Shown in pieces: positions 14,709-22,394 of a DNA stretch of 23,799 nucleotides. The stretch covers positions 1 through 23,799 of the forward strand of contig JAQUPC010000018.1 of assembly GCA_028716765.1 (NCBI GenBank), in the 5' to 3' direction. This DNA is from Alphaproteobacteria bacterium (GTDB taxonomy: Bacteria; Pseudomonadota; Alphaproteobacteria; UBA9219). Below the pieces are notes generated by a model. That model was not told the origin of the DNA. It did not search any database and saw only the letters and a list, made by a program, of their open reading frames with translations. Positions within the stretch are counted from its first letter, which is position 1; each line of letters begins with the position of its first letter. A program made the position numbers and the translations under genes.

Positions 14709-15068
14709 TGCCGGGCGTTCAGGCCGAGGGACGATTGTCCCTGAATCAGATCGGGCCAAACCCTGACTATAGGCCCCCTTGCAGACTCACCGGGAGCTTG
14801 TAATAATCAGCTAGTTTAGAAGCGGATGCAGCGCACTATCCCGCGATCCTTTCGCATCCGGACGGGTTTGGCGTCACCAGTTCCTTTCTGCAAGAAACGG
14901 GAGGACAAAAAATTCGTATTAACCATAATAATTGTGGGAAAAAGCCAATTTTTATACGCTATGAAACTATATCTTAACTAGTAATCCCAAAGACCGTCTG
15001 TTATAAATAGAGACGAGAGCCATGCCAAAAACCCGTTGGTTAATTTTGGGTTAACAAGGAAAGTTTTT
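14709..15068. promoter_or_regulatory. Upstream region of the polysaccharide locus
   Basis: This 360-base stretch has no convincing gene. It holds a small hairpin AGGGAC-GATT-GTCCCT (14727-14742), an inverted repeat CGGATGC/GCATCCG (14823-14829 and 14854-14860), and then an AT-rich part from about 14910 that should contain the promoter of the glycan locus. Candidate elements are TTGTGG (14932) with TATACG (14953), whose 15-base spacer is short, and a lone TATAAA (15002). Overlapping dyads at 15025-15055 (CCAAAA/TTTTGG and GTTAA/TTAAC) end just before the ribosome-binding site AAGGAAAG. Confidence 0.35.
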
Positions 15069-16643
15069 ATGTCATTTCATGCCACCGCAAACGCGCGCGA
15101 AACCAAGCCGCTGGAAACAAAAGATATTCCGGTTTCGCCAGCGCCCGCTCTCAAAGAAGCCGAGGCAAAATTAGCGGCGTTGCTGGCCGAGACGCAACGC
15201 GACGAAGTCGTTTATATTTCCGGAACGCGACGAAAGGGCGAGCGGCGCGATTTTGCGTTGCAGTTGCGGTGGTTTATCGCCACCGACGCGGTTGCCTTGC
15301 TGGCCGGCTTTGTTTGTGCGTGGGGCCTTGCGGCGCTTATCAACGACGTCTTCTGGGGACGGACGACCTTTGATCCTTTGGGCAACGGTGACGTTTTGCG
15401 TCTTGGTCAATTTCTTATGATTGCCGCCGGCGTCATGCTGTGGTTCGAGCACACCGGACATTACAGCGTCCGGATGCCTTTCTGGCTGGAAGCGAAAAAG
15501 ATCATCGGCGCGCTGGGAATCGCGATGATGATCGACGGGTTTCTTCAATTCGCCTCCAAACAGGATTTTTCGCGTCTGTGGCTCGTCTCAAGCTGGTTTT
15601 TCTCCGGCGTTGCCCTTATGACGCTGCGCCTGTCGTTTCGGGCCATGCGCCGCCGTCAGGGGCTCTGGCAGGTGCCGACGCTTTTGATCGGAAGCGGCCC
15701 GACGGCCGAAGATGCCCGCGCCGCTCTCAAATCAGAGCCGAGCCTCGGGTACGAAATCGTTGGGCAGATCGGGGATCTGCCCCGTATGTTCCGGTACGTC
15801 GGCGAGTCATGGGAAGAGCTTTGCGCCGCGCACGGCGCCGACTACGTCATGATTGCCCTTGACGGCCCCGATCTCGCGAAAGCCGAACTTTCCCTGGCGC
15901 AACTGATGCGGGAAAACGTGCCGTTTTCCGTTTTGCCGCCGCTCCGGCATATGCCGGTCTTCGGCATGGTGCCGCATTATTTCTTCAATCACGACGTTAT
16001 GCTGATGACGCGCAGCAACGGGCTTGAGCAACCGATGCCGCGTTTCATCAAGCGCAGCTTTGACGTGATCGTGGCGGGCACCGCGCTTCTGCTGGCCGCT
16101 CCGCTTATGTTGATGATCGCGACGGTGGTCAAGATGGACGGCGGACCGGCGTTTTTCGGTCACAAGCGGCTGGGCGCAGGCGGAAAGACCTTTACCTGCC
16201 TCAAGTTCCGTTCGATGGTTTTGAACGCCGAACATGTGCTGGATCATTATCTCGAGGCAAATCCCGAAGCGAAAACCGAGTTCGTCAAATTCCAGAAATT
16301 GCGCCAAGATCCCCGGGTTACGGCCATAGGGAAGATCCTGCGCCAAATGAGCCTCGATGAACTGCCCCAGCTTCTCAACGTGCTGACAGGGGACATGAGC
16401 CTTGTCGGCCCGCGCCCGATTCTGGCGGCGGAAACGAGCCACTATCATCACGACATAGCTCTTTACTTCAAAGTCCGCCCCGGCATCACCGGCCTGTGGC
16501 AGGTGAGCGGGCGCAACAACGTTTCCTATGCCAAGCGCGTGCGCATGGACAGCTGGTACGTTCGCAACTGGTCGCTGTGGCACGACATCGCCATTTTGTG
16601 CAAAACCGTTCCCGCCTTGTTTAACCGGACGGGGGCTTATTAG
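15069..16643 (+). CDS. WbaP-type undecaprenyl-phosphate sugar phosphotransferase
   Basis: The 524-residue polytopic enzyme should start glycan synthesis by moving a sugar-1-phosphate (often galactose or glucose) from a UDP-sugar to undecaprenyl phosphate. The N-terminal half has hydrophobic segments near 68-92, 112-127, 145-162 and 168-187, then a cytoplasmic region with IGSGPTAEDARAALK. The catalytic C-terminal domain begins with the re-entrant helix 331-356. It carries KFRSM (379-383), the D430-E431 dyad in SLDELPQLLNVL, GDMSLVGPRP (441-450) and PGITGLWQVSGR (471-482). The ATG at 15069 follows AAGGAAAG; an in-frame TTG at 15036 is less likely. It is the first visible gene of the locus. Sugar specificity is not readable. 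Confidence 0.92.
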   Translation: MSFHATANARETKPLETKDIPVSPAPALKEAEAKLAALLAETQRDEVVYISGTRRKGERRDFALQLRWFIATDAVALLAGFVCAWGLAALINDVFWGRTTFDPLGNGDVLRLGQFLMIAAGVMLWFEHTGHYSVRMPFWLEAKKIIGALGIAMMIDGFLQFASKQDFSRLWLVSSWFFSGVALMTLRLSFRAMRRRQGLWQVPTLLIGSGPTAEDARAALKSEPSLGYEIVGQIGDLPRMFRYVGESWEELCAAHGADYVMIALDGPDLAKAELSLAQLMRENVPFSVLPPLRHMPVFGMVPHYFFNHDVMLMTRSNGLEQPMPRFIKRSFDVIVAGTALLLAAPLMLMIATVVKMDGGPAFFGHKRLGAGGKTFTCLKFRSMVLNAEHVLDHYLEANPEAKTEFVKFQKLRQDPRVTAIGKILRQMSLDELPQLLNVLTGDMSLVGPRPILAAETSHYHHDIALYFKVRPGITGLWQVSGRNNVSYAKRVRMDSWYVRNWSLWHDIAILCKTVPALFNRTGAY

Positions 16644-16755
16644 AGCGTACTGTTTTGCGATCGATATTTGGAAGGTACTGGCTGCTGCCCACAACCCAAC
16701 ACAATAAAATGCAAAATGGCAAAGCTGGATTCCTTCCCCTAAGATTCATTATTCA

Positions 16756-16785
16756 GCCAAACCAAAAACATTTTTGGGCCTTGGC
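16756..16785. promoter_or_regulatory. Dyad-symmetric element before the PAP2 gene
   Basis: CCAAAAA (16762-16768) and TTTTTGG (16771-16777) form a near-continuous palindrome. GCCAA (16756-16760) and TTGGC (16781-16785) flank it. It lies in the 160-base gap after the phosphotransferase gene, 18 bases before the next ATG. It may be an operator or an RNA hairpin; no T-run follows. Confidence 0.35.
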
Positions 16786-16803
16786 GGTAAAAAGAGAATA
16801 AGC

Positions 16804-17436
16804 ATGGAAATATTTTATACGTTTGTAGGCGCAGTTACCGATTTTGGAGAAAGCAGCCTTCTTTTTGCGATTGCTACGGCTATCGCGATTTACCTGGTCT
16901 GGAGGGGAAGGTGGCGCGCCGGTCTGGTCTTCATGCTCGCCTTTCTTCTCGTCGCCGCGGGCATCGGTCTTCTGAAAATGATCTTTATCGGTTGCGCCGT
17001 GCGCTGGCTTCCCGTGGCTGTGCATTCGCCCAGCGGTCATACGGCGATGGCCGCCGTCGTTCTTGGAACGATCGCGGCTATGACAGCCAACGGAAAGCGC
17101 GGCTGGCGCCGTTACGGGCCCTTGATTCTCGCTTTGGTTCTGGTTGCGGCTATTGCGGCGACGCGCGTCATTCTGGAAGTTCACAGCGTTGCCGAGGTGG
17201 CCATCGGGTTTTTCGTGGGGGGCGGGGTGGCTGGCGGTGCCGCTTATTGCCTGCGCCGGGAAAAAGGGGCGCAGCTGGAAGGGCCCGCATTGGCGATAGC
17301 CCTCGTTTTGGCGGGGGGATTGTTTTACGGCACGCACGTTCCCGTTGAAAAATTTATCCGGAATTGGGCCGCCAGTCTGCAAACCAACTCGAGCTTTTGC
17401 CGTTTTTTTGGCGGAGATATTCACGCCGGCAAGTGA
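16804..17436 (+). CDS. PAP2-superfamily membrane phosphatase
   Basis: The 210-residue protein has five to six hydrophobic segments. It has PAP2 motif 2, PSGHT (76-80), and motif 3, TRVILEVHSVAE (120-131), with R121 and H127 correctly placed. Motif 1 is weaker (K58 to R67). In motif 3 the usual SR-x5-H-x3-D ends in E131. In a polysaccharide locus it could dephosphorylate undecaprenyl pyrophosphate to recycle the carrier released by polymerisation, which is inference. The ATG at 16804 has only a weak AAGAGA site before it, and an earlier in-frame TTG (16774) lies within the dyad element. The palindrome TAATAGCTATTA (17445-17456) follows the gene. Confidence 0.8.
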   Translation: MEIFYTFVGAVTDFGESSLLFAIATAIAIYLVWRGRWRAGLVFMLAFLLVAAGIGLLKMIFIGCAVRWLPVAVHSPSGHTAMAAVVLGTIAAMTANGKRGWRRYGPLILALVLVAAIAATRVILEVHSVAEVAIGFFVGGGVAGGAAYCLRREKGAQLEGPALAIALVLAGGLFYGTHVPVEKFIRNWAASLQTNSSFCRFFGGDIHAGK

Positions 17437-17473
17437 TAATACATTAATAGCTATTACGGGGCCGAAGGAAATA

Positions 17474-18604
17474 ATGCGCGTTTGTCATGTCATAGAATCC
17501 GCCGGAGGCGGGAGCGGCCGGGTCGTTCTCGGTCTGGCGCGCCATTGCAAGGACGCCGGCGACGACGTGACGGTGATTTATTCCGCCTCCCGCGCCGAAC
17601 CGCAGTTTGTCAAGAATCTCGAGTCCCTTGCGGACGTGAAGAGCCTCGCCGTTACGATGCAAAGAAAAGTCGGCTGGCGGGACGCTCTAGACGCTCTGCG
17701 GCTGATGTTCGTTCTGATCCGCGAAGGGCCGTTTGACGTCATTCACAGCCACAGTTCGAAGGCCGGCGCGCTGGCGCGGAGCCTCGGCATCTTTTTGCGG
17801 CGGCCCGTCCAAGTTTACACGCCGCATGCGTTTGTGACGATGGAGCCGGGCGCCGCGCGCGCGTACGGGTTGATCGAGCGCGGGTTAAGCTGGTTGAGCG
17901 ATGCCGTTATCGCCGTCTCTTCGGCCGAGGAGACGCATGCGCGCGAACAACTCGGGATTGACGGTCACCGGGTGATCACGATAGCAAACGGCATTCGCCT
18001 TGATTATCCGAAAGACCGGGAAGAGGCGCGCCGCAAAGCCGGCTTTGAAGAAAAGGCGTTTGTTGTGGGGTTCGCCGGCCGTATGACGGCGCAGAAAAAT
18101 CCCGAACGCCTTGTCGCGGCGTTCGCCGCCATCGCGGAACAATCCCCGGACGCCCGGCTTGCCGTCGTCGGTTTTGGGCCGTTGCAGGCCGGGACCGAGA
18201 CCGCCTTTGCTCAACGGGGCATGGCGGCAAAAGTGCATTTTTTCACAAATCACGACGCGCGGGAATTTATGCCCGGCTTCGATTGCCTGCTCTGCACGAG
18301 CGACTACGAGGGATTTCCCGTCATCTTTCTTGAGGCGCTGGCGGCAGGTGTGCCCGTGGTGACGACGCCGGTCGGCGGCGCGGTTGAGGTTGTTGGCGAC
18401 GAGGAGGCGGGAACCATGACGTCCGATTTCGCGCCCGAGAGTCTGGCTGCCGCCGTTGTGAAACTCGCTTCGCTCGACGCGGACGCGCGCGAAAGCCTTC
18501 GGCAAAAGGTTCTTGAGCGCGCGAAAGCTTTTGACGTGGATGTCATGGGGCGGAAAACCCGCGCCCTTTATTCGACGTTGCTCAACAACCGGCGTTCACG
18601 GTAG
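17474..18604 (+). CDS. Family 4 glycosyltransferase
   Basis: The 376-residue GT-B enzyme starts MRVCHVIESAGGGSGRVVLG, a typical nucleotide-fold start with a glycine-rich loop. It has the acceptor-domain HSHSSKAGALAR (91-102), the donor phosphate-binding pair in FAGRMTAQKNP (R203, K208), and the EX7E retaining signature in SDYEGFPVIFLEAL (E279, E287). It probably adds one sugar to the lipid-linked intermediate on the cytoplasmic side; the sugar is unknown. AAGGAA precedes the ATG at 17474. The long in-frame extension back into the PAP2 gene is not used. It lies 37 bases after the PAP2 gene and 12 bases before the next transferase gene. Confidence 0.92.
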   Translation: MRVCHVIESAGGGSGRVVLGLARHCKDAGDDVTVIYSASRAEPQFVKNLESLADVKSLAVTMQRKVGWRDALDALRLMFVLIREGPFDVIHSHSSKAGALARSLGIFLRRPVQVYTPHAFVTMEPGAARAYGLIERGLSWLSDAVIAVSSAEETHAREQLGIDGHRVITIANGIRLDYPKDREEARRKAGFEEKAFVVGFAGRMTAQKNPERLVAAFAAIAEQSPDARLAVVGFGPLQAGTETAFAQRGMAAKVHFFTNHDAREFMPGFDCLLCTSDYEGFPVIFLEALAAGVPVVTTPVGGAVEVVGDEEAGTMTSDFAPESLAAAVVKLASLDADARESLRQKVLERAKAFDVDVMGRKTRALYSTLLNNRRSR

Positions 18605-18616
18605 GCGGGCGGGATC

Positions 18617-19558
18617 ATGGCTTCTCCTCTCGAAAAAATCTATTTTGTGCACGAGGGCAAGGCGGCCTATCCGGAGATTAGCGCCTATCGCGATTTTTTT
18701 GCCGAACGTTTTGCGTCCGAAGAAGCCCGTTTCGAAAACCTCGCGGCGAAGCCGGATCTGGAACGTTCCATCTGCTGGCACATGATGGGCTTTTATCCGA
18801 AGCGGCCCCCGGCGGGACGGGTGATCCACGATTACCGCTCGTTGTCCGTGGGCAAACTTAGGCGTCTTAAGGACAGGATCAAAAACCGTTTCAATTGCCG
18901 TCCGGACATTCGTATTTTCCAGAACGGCGGCATGCGGGACATCATGGGCTTTTCCGGCGATGTTCCCGCGGTTTTGCTCGGCATGGGCGTTCCTTCTTTC
19001 GCGCCGGGCTTCAGGCCCGCCGTCCTGCCGGAAGCCGAATACGATTTTGCCTACATCGGCGCGATGTCGGCGGAGCGGCGCACGAGCCTCATGATCGACA
19101 GTTTTCTCCGCCGTTACGGCGGCACGAAAAGCTTTTTGCTCCTCGGCGCGCCGGATCCGGAACTCACCCGGCGCTACGGCGCTCACCCCAACGTCGTGTT
19201 TGCCGGACGCATGAGCCAGGAAGACGTTTTCCGCCGCCTTGTGCGCACGCGCTGTGCCGTGAATTATTTTCCGGTTCATTACCCGCACGCGCTGCAAACG
19301 CCGACGAAGCTTCTGGAATACGCGGCGCTCGGATTGCGCATCATCGCGAACGAACAGCCGCAATCCCGCAAGGCGGCGGAAACCTACGGCATCAAATGCC
19401 TTTGGGGCGGCGCGCAGGACCTCTTCGGGCAAGCTCCAGATAAGTTGGATTGGGACGACAATCATAATCTCGATCCTTCGCCGATGCTGTGGCCTGCCAT
19501 TATCGGGCAAAGCGGCGTGGCCGGACTGATCGCTGCGCTGGAGGAGGGAACGCCATGA
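18617..19558 (+). CDS. GT-B type glycosyltransferase, divergent
   Basis: The 313-residue protein has a short divergent N-terminal domain and a recognisable GT-B donor domain. AEYDFAYIGAMSAERR (140-155) is followed by KSFLLLGAPDPE, NVVFAGRMSQEDVF (192-205) and QTPTKLLEYAALGLRIIANE (227-246), the last matching the nucleotide-sugar binding helix of GT1/GT4-like enzymes. A clear EX7E motif is absent, so a GT4 assignment is uncertain. It follows the GT4 gene by 12 bases and ends in an ATGA overlap (19555-19558) with the glycosidase gene. The protein probably adds a sugar during repeat-unit assembly. Confidence 0.8.
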   Translation: MASPLEKIYFVHEGKAAYPEISAYRDFFAERFASEEARFENLAAKPDLERSICWHMMGFYPKRPPAGRVIHDYRSLSVGKLRRLKDRIKNRFNCRPDIRIFQNGGMRDIMGFSGDVPAVLLGMGVPSFAPGFRPAVLPEAEYDFAYIGAMSAERRTSLMIDSFLRRYGGTKSFLLLGAPDPELTRRYGAHPNVVFAGRMSQEDVFRRLVRTRCAVNYFPVHYPHALQTPTKLLEYAALGLRIIANEQPQSRKAAETYGIKCLWGGAQDLFGQAPDKLDWDDNHNLDPSPMLWPAIIGQSGVAGLIAALEEGTP

Positions 19559-20943
19559 TGCGTCTGGATTATCTCCGCCCTGTTGCGGCGCGGCGCTTCG
19601 TCCCGGCCGGGCTGGTTTGCGCATTTTTGGCGTTGGCTTCTGTTCCGGCTGCGGCCTCCGATTGGCTGTCGGTGCGGAAGCCAATCGGCGAAAGCCTCGG
19701 CTCCCAGATTGGCCTCTGGCGCACTTCGCCCGGAAACGACGAACGCACGCACACATGGGAATCCACGCCAAAGGACATGGATATGATGAAGGCGCTGGGC
19801 TTTCATTGGTTCCGTTCGGGAGCCGAATGGCAGGAACTGGAGCCCGAACTCGGCACTTTCCAATGGGACGAAGCCGACGATCTGTTCGCCGAAGCCCGTG
19901 AAAGAGGGCTTGCGATCGTCTTCACTCTTGGCGGCGGTCACCCGGCTTTCACCAAAATTGTTGAAGGCGCGCGTTACAAACGCTACGAGCCTCCCGTCAC
20001 AAAAGAGGCGATCCAGGCCTTCGCCAGCTTTGCGGCGGCGGCCGTTCGCCGCTACGGCGGCGATGACGTCGTTTGGGAAATTTGGAACGAGCCGGACATG
20101 GATTGGCAGCCCAAACCCGATGCCGTCGCCTACGCCGAACTGGCAAGCGCGGTTTGCGAGGCCATCCGGCAGGTTGCGCCGCATGCAAAAGTCATCGGCC
20201 CGGCGTTTGCGAATTTTCCGGGGCTGGCGCGCGACGATATCTGGAGCGCGCCGCACAGGAATTTCGTCGCGGCGCTGCTTCGTTCGCCGGCGGGCGCCTG
20301 TCTCGACGCCATAAGCGTCCATTCCTATCAGCGCGACGGCGCGCCGCCCGAAGCGGCGTTTCACGATTATGAAGGCGCGAAAACGTTTATCGCCAAAAAC
20401 ACGCTGCCGGGCCGCAAAATTCTCCCGGCCGTCAGCACAGAATGGGGCTATACGACCACCAAGGTTACGCCTGAAGAGCAAGCCGCCTATGCGCTTCGCA
20501 CGCATCTCGTCAATCTGCTGAGCGGAACGCCGTTGTCCCTCTGGTACGAATGGCGGGATTCGCCGCGCGATCCGGCCGATCCGGAATCGCATTACGGCCT
20601 GCTTGGCGTCGCGCGCGAGGACAAACCGGCCTACGGCGCGCTGAACGCCGTGCTCCCGAAAATCAGGGACGCCGTGATTGAAAGACGCCTTTTGGCGCCG
20701 GATCCGGACAACTTTGTTCTGCTGCTGCGGCAGCCGGATGGCCGGAAGGATTTGATAGCATGGTCGGCGCGGCAACCGTCCGGGCCCCCTCTTGCCGTCA
20801 GGGTTCAACAGGAGGACGGCTTCGGCTATTATCCTTTGTCCGGCATGCCCGCGGTGATTGAAGATGTGAAAGACGTTTCCTCGATCGCCCTCGCCGCGAG
20901 ACCGCAAGCAACCAAGGCACGGAACGGGGAAGAAGGCCGATGA
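19555..20943 (+). CDS. Exported clan GH-A-like glycoside hydrolase
   Basis: The 462-residue protein has a signal peptide (basic start, hydrophobic VPAGLVCAFLALASV, cleavage near PAAAS-D, residue 35) and a TIM-barrel domain. Barrel landmarks are LGFHWFRSGAEWQELEP (81-97), VWEIWNEPD (173-181, acid/base E179), SVHSYQRDG (254-262) and AVSTEWGY (292-299, nucleophile E296), then LWYEWRDS. This arrangement fits GH5/GH39-like retaining enzymes. The glycan bond cut is unknown. Such enzymes in polysaccharide loci often trim or release the polymer. GAGGAGGG lies just before the ATG at 19555, and a second ATG follows directly at 19558. Both ends of the gene share ATGA overlaps with its neighbours. Confidence 0.85.
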   Translation: MMRLDYLRPVAARRFVPAGLVCAFLALASVPAAASDWLSVRKPIGESLGSQIGLWRTSPGNDERTHTWESTPKDMDMMKALGFHWFRSGAEWQELEPELGTFQWDEADDLFAEARERGLAIVFTLGGGHPAFTKIVEGARYKRYEPPVTKEAIQAFASFAAAAVRRYGGDDVVWEIWNEPDMDWQPKPDAVAYAELASAVCEAIRQVAPHAKVIGPAFANFPGLARDDIWSAPHRNFVAALLRSPAGACLDAISVHSYQRDGAPPEAAFHDYEGAKTFIAKNTLPGRKILPAVSTEWGYTTTKVTPEEQAAYALRTHLVNLLSGTPLSLWYEWRDSPRDPADPESHYGLLGVAREDKPAYGALNAVLPKIRDAVIERRLLAPDPDNFVLLLRQPDGRKDLIAWSARQPSGPPLAVRVQQEDGFGYYPLSGMPAVIEDVKDVSSIALAARPQATKARNGEEGR

Positions 20944-22394
20944 TACGCAAGCTGTTTTTCCTTGGCCTGATGCTGATACCCTTCAGCGACGTAAAGGGGC
21001 TTTCCTTTATGGGCGAGGTCCAGAACGAGCCGTCGGCCTACGTGTTCTTGCTGGCGCTCCTTGCCGCCGCGCCGTACTTTTTGTCGTTGCCCGGAACGCA
21101 AGGCGTGCGCCGGGAATCGATGTCCGCGCTTTACCTTCTTCCGAAGATCATGTTTCTGGTGGCGGGCGTTGTCATCGTCTCGGCGGTGTCCAACTTTCCC
21201 GACATTTTGGAGACGACGTTCAAGGGCCGGGTGGCGCCGGAAAAGTTCGTCTCGGCGGCCGTGCTGGTCGCCTACGGTTTCGCGCTTTCTTTCCTTACCT
21301 ATTACCTCGCGGGCGGAAGATGGCAGGATTTCATCGCCCGCCCGCTTGCGGTCAGCGTTTTCATCTGCGCCGCCTTTTCGGTTTTCGAGATCGCCTCGAA
21401 CTGGTTCAACGTTGCCAACGGCGTGTACGACGTTTTGTTTTCGCTGTTTCATTCCGGCTCTCCGGCGTGGGAGTGGGATCCACGGCTGCGGTCCGTCGCT
21501 TTCGAGCCGCCCTGGTTCGGCAATTACGCGGGATTTGTCTGGCCGTGGATATTCTGGGCCTACCGTTCGGGGAAGGGAGGCGCGCGCAATTTTTATTTTG
21601 TGGCCTGGATGACGCTGAATGTGCTGATCGCGCTTTCAATGGCCCGCACGGCGTTTTTAATCGTCGGCGGGAGCCTCTTCGTGTTTTTGGCGTTGCGCTT
21701 CGTTTATTTGCCGCCGCGTCTCGAACAAGGCGATCCGCGCACGCGGCAGGCCGTTTCCATTCTTTTCGCCTGTTGCCTTGCGCTGGCGGTTTTGGCGTAC
21801 ATGGCCAACCTCGATTTCTTCGTTGAAACCGTGGTGGCGAGCGATTCCATCACCAACCTTTCACGCCTGTCCTCGATCGTGGCGGCGTTCGACATGTTCA
21901 AGGACAATCCGTTTCTTGGACTCGGCCTCGGCCAGTACGGGTTTCATGTACAGCGTTATCTGCCTTTCTGGGGCTATTACAGTTACGAGTTCAAACCCAT
22001 GCTGACCGATCCTCTGGGTTCGTGGCCGAGCAGCTATTCGGTGTTCGCGCGTTTCGCCGCCGAGTTGGGGCTTGTGGGGCTTGTCATGTGGCTGGGCCTG
22101 TGGTTCGGGCTGACGCGGACGTTCATCCGCAATACGCTGGCTTATCAGGCCATAACCGGCCGGCTCCCGTCCGTCGTTTTCCCGCTGGTGGTGAGCTGTT
22201 TCTGCGTTCTGCTGGGCGGCCTGGCCACGGAAACCGTGCGCTTCCCGCTGATCTGGGTAACACTCGGCCTGGGGTGCCGTTATCTCGCCGAAATACGGAC
22301 GGTATTTTCCGGAACAATGCCCGCCGCCGCCGTTGTGCAAAGCGCGGATGAGCAAAAAGACATAATGGCGCCGGAAGCCGGGGTTGAATCATGA
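20940..22394 (+). CDS. Wzy/WaaL O-antigen ligase family membrane protein
   Basis: The 484-residue protein has about ten to twelve hydrophobic segments. A large periplasmic loop follows the Wzy_C-type signature AAFDMFKDNPFLGLGLGQYG (about residues 317-336) and carries VQRYLPFWGYYSYEF. An earlier FEPPWFGNYAGF motif (about 189-200) is typical of this family in exopolysaccharide loci. It would polymerise lipid-linked repeat units or ligate the glycan to an acceptor in the periplasm, and sequence alone cannot separate the two. It starts in an ATGA overlap with the glycosidase gene and ends in another (22391-22394) with the acyltransferase fusion. Confidence 0.85.
   Translation: MIRKLFFLGLMLIPFSDVKGLSFMGEVQNEPSAYVFLLALLAAAPYFLSLPGTQGVRRESMSALYLLPKIMFLVAGVVIVSAVSNFPDILETTFKGRVAPEKFVSAAVLVAYGFALSFLTYYLAGGRWQDFIARPLAVSVFICAAFSVFEIASNWFNVANGVYDVLFSLFHSGSPAWEWDPRLRSVAFEPPWFGNYAGFVWPWIFWAYRSGKGGARNFYFVAWMTLNVLIALSMARTAFLIVGGSLFVFLALRFVYLPPRLEQGDPRTRQAVSILFACCLALAVLAYMANLDFFVETVVASDSITNLSRLSSIVAAFDMFKDNPFLGLGLGQYGFHVQRYLPFWGYYSYEFKPMLTDPLGSWPSSYSVFARFAAELGLVGLVMWLGLWFGLTRTFIRNTLAYQAITGRLPSVVFPLVVSCFCVLLGGLATETVRFPLIWVTLGLGCRYLAEIRTVFSGTMPAAAVVQSADEQKDIMAPEAGVES

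Noticed and set aside
14442..14759. 105-residue minus-strand frame across the tRNA gene
   Set aside because: Its TRTRTADLLITNQLLYQLSYRG-like segment is the familiar false translation of the tRNA-Thr antisense strand; the rest overlaps the lipoprotein gene out of frame.
14760..14900. Riboswitch upstream of the polysaccharide locus
   Set aside because: Hairpins are present, but I could not match the conserved core of a cyclic-di-GMP or other known riboswitch.
14589..15068. tRNA-Thr as an integration site for a genomic island carrying the polysaccharide genes
   Set aside because: I found no direct repeat of the tRNA 3' end, no integrase gene and no clear composition shift in the following genes.
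17345..17473. In-frame N-terminal extension of the GT4 enzyme
   Set aside because: It overlaps the PAP2 gene by about 90 bases and adds residues before a canonical GT-B start that has its own AAGGAA site.
19462..20907. 481-residue minus-strand frame opposite the glycosidase
   Set aside because: It is Arg- and Ala-rich with no domain pattern; the plus strand has a signal peptide and both catalytic glutamates.
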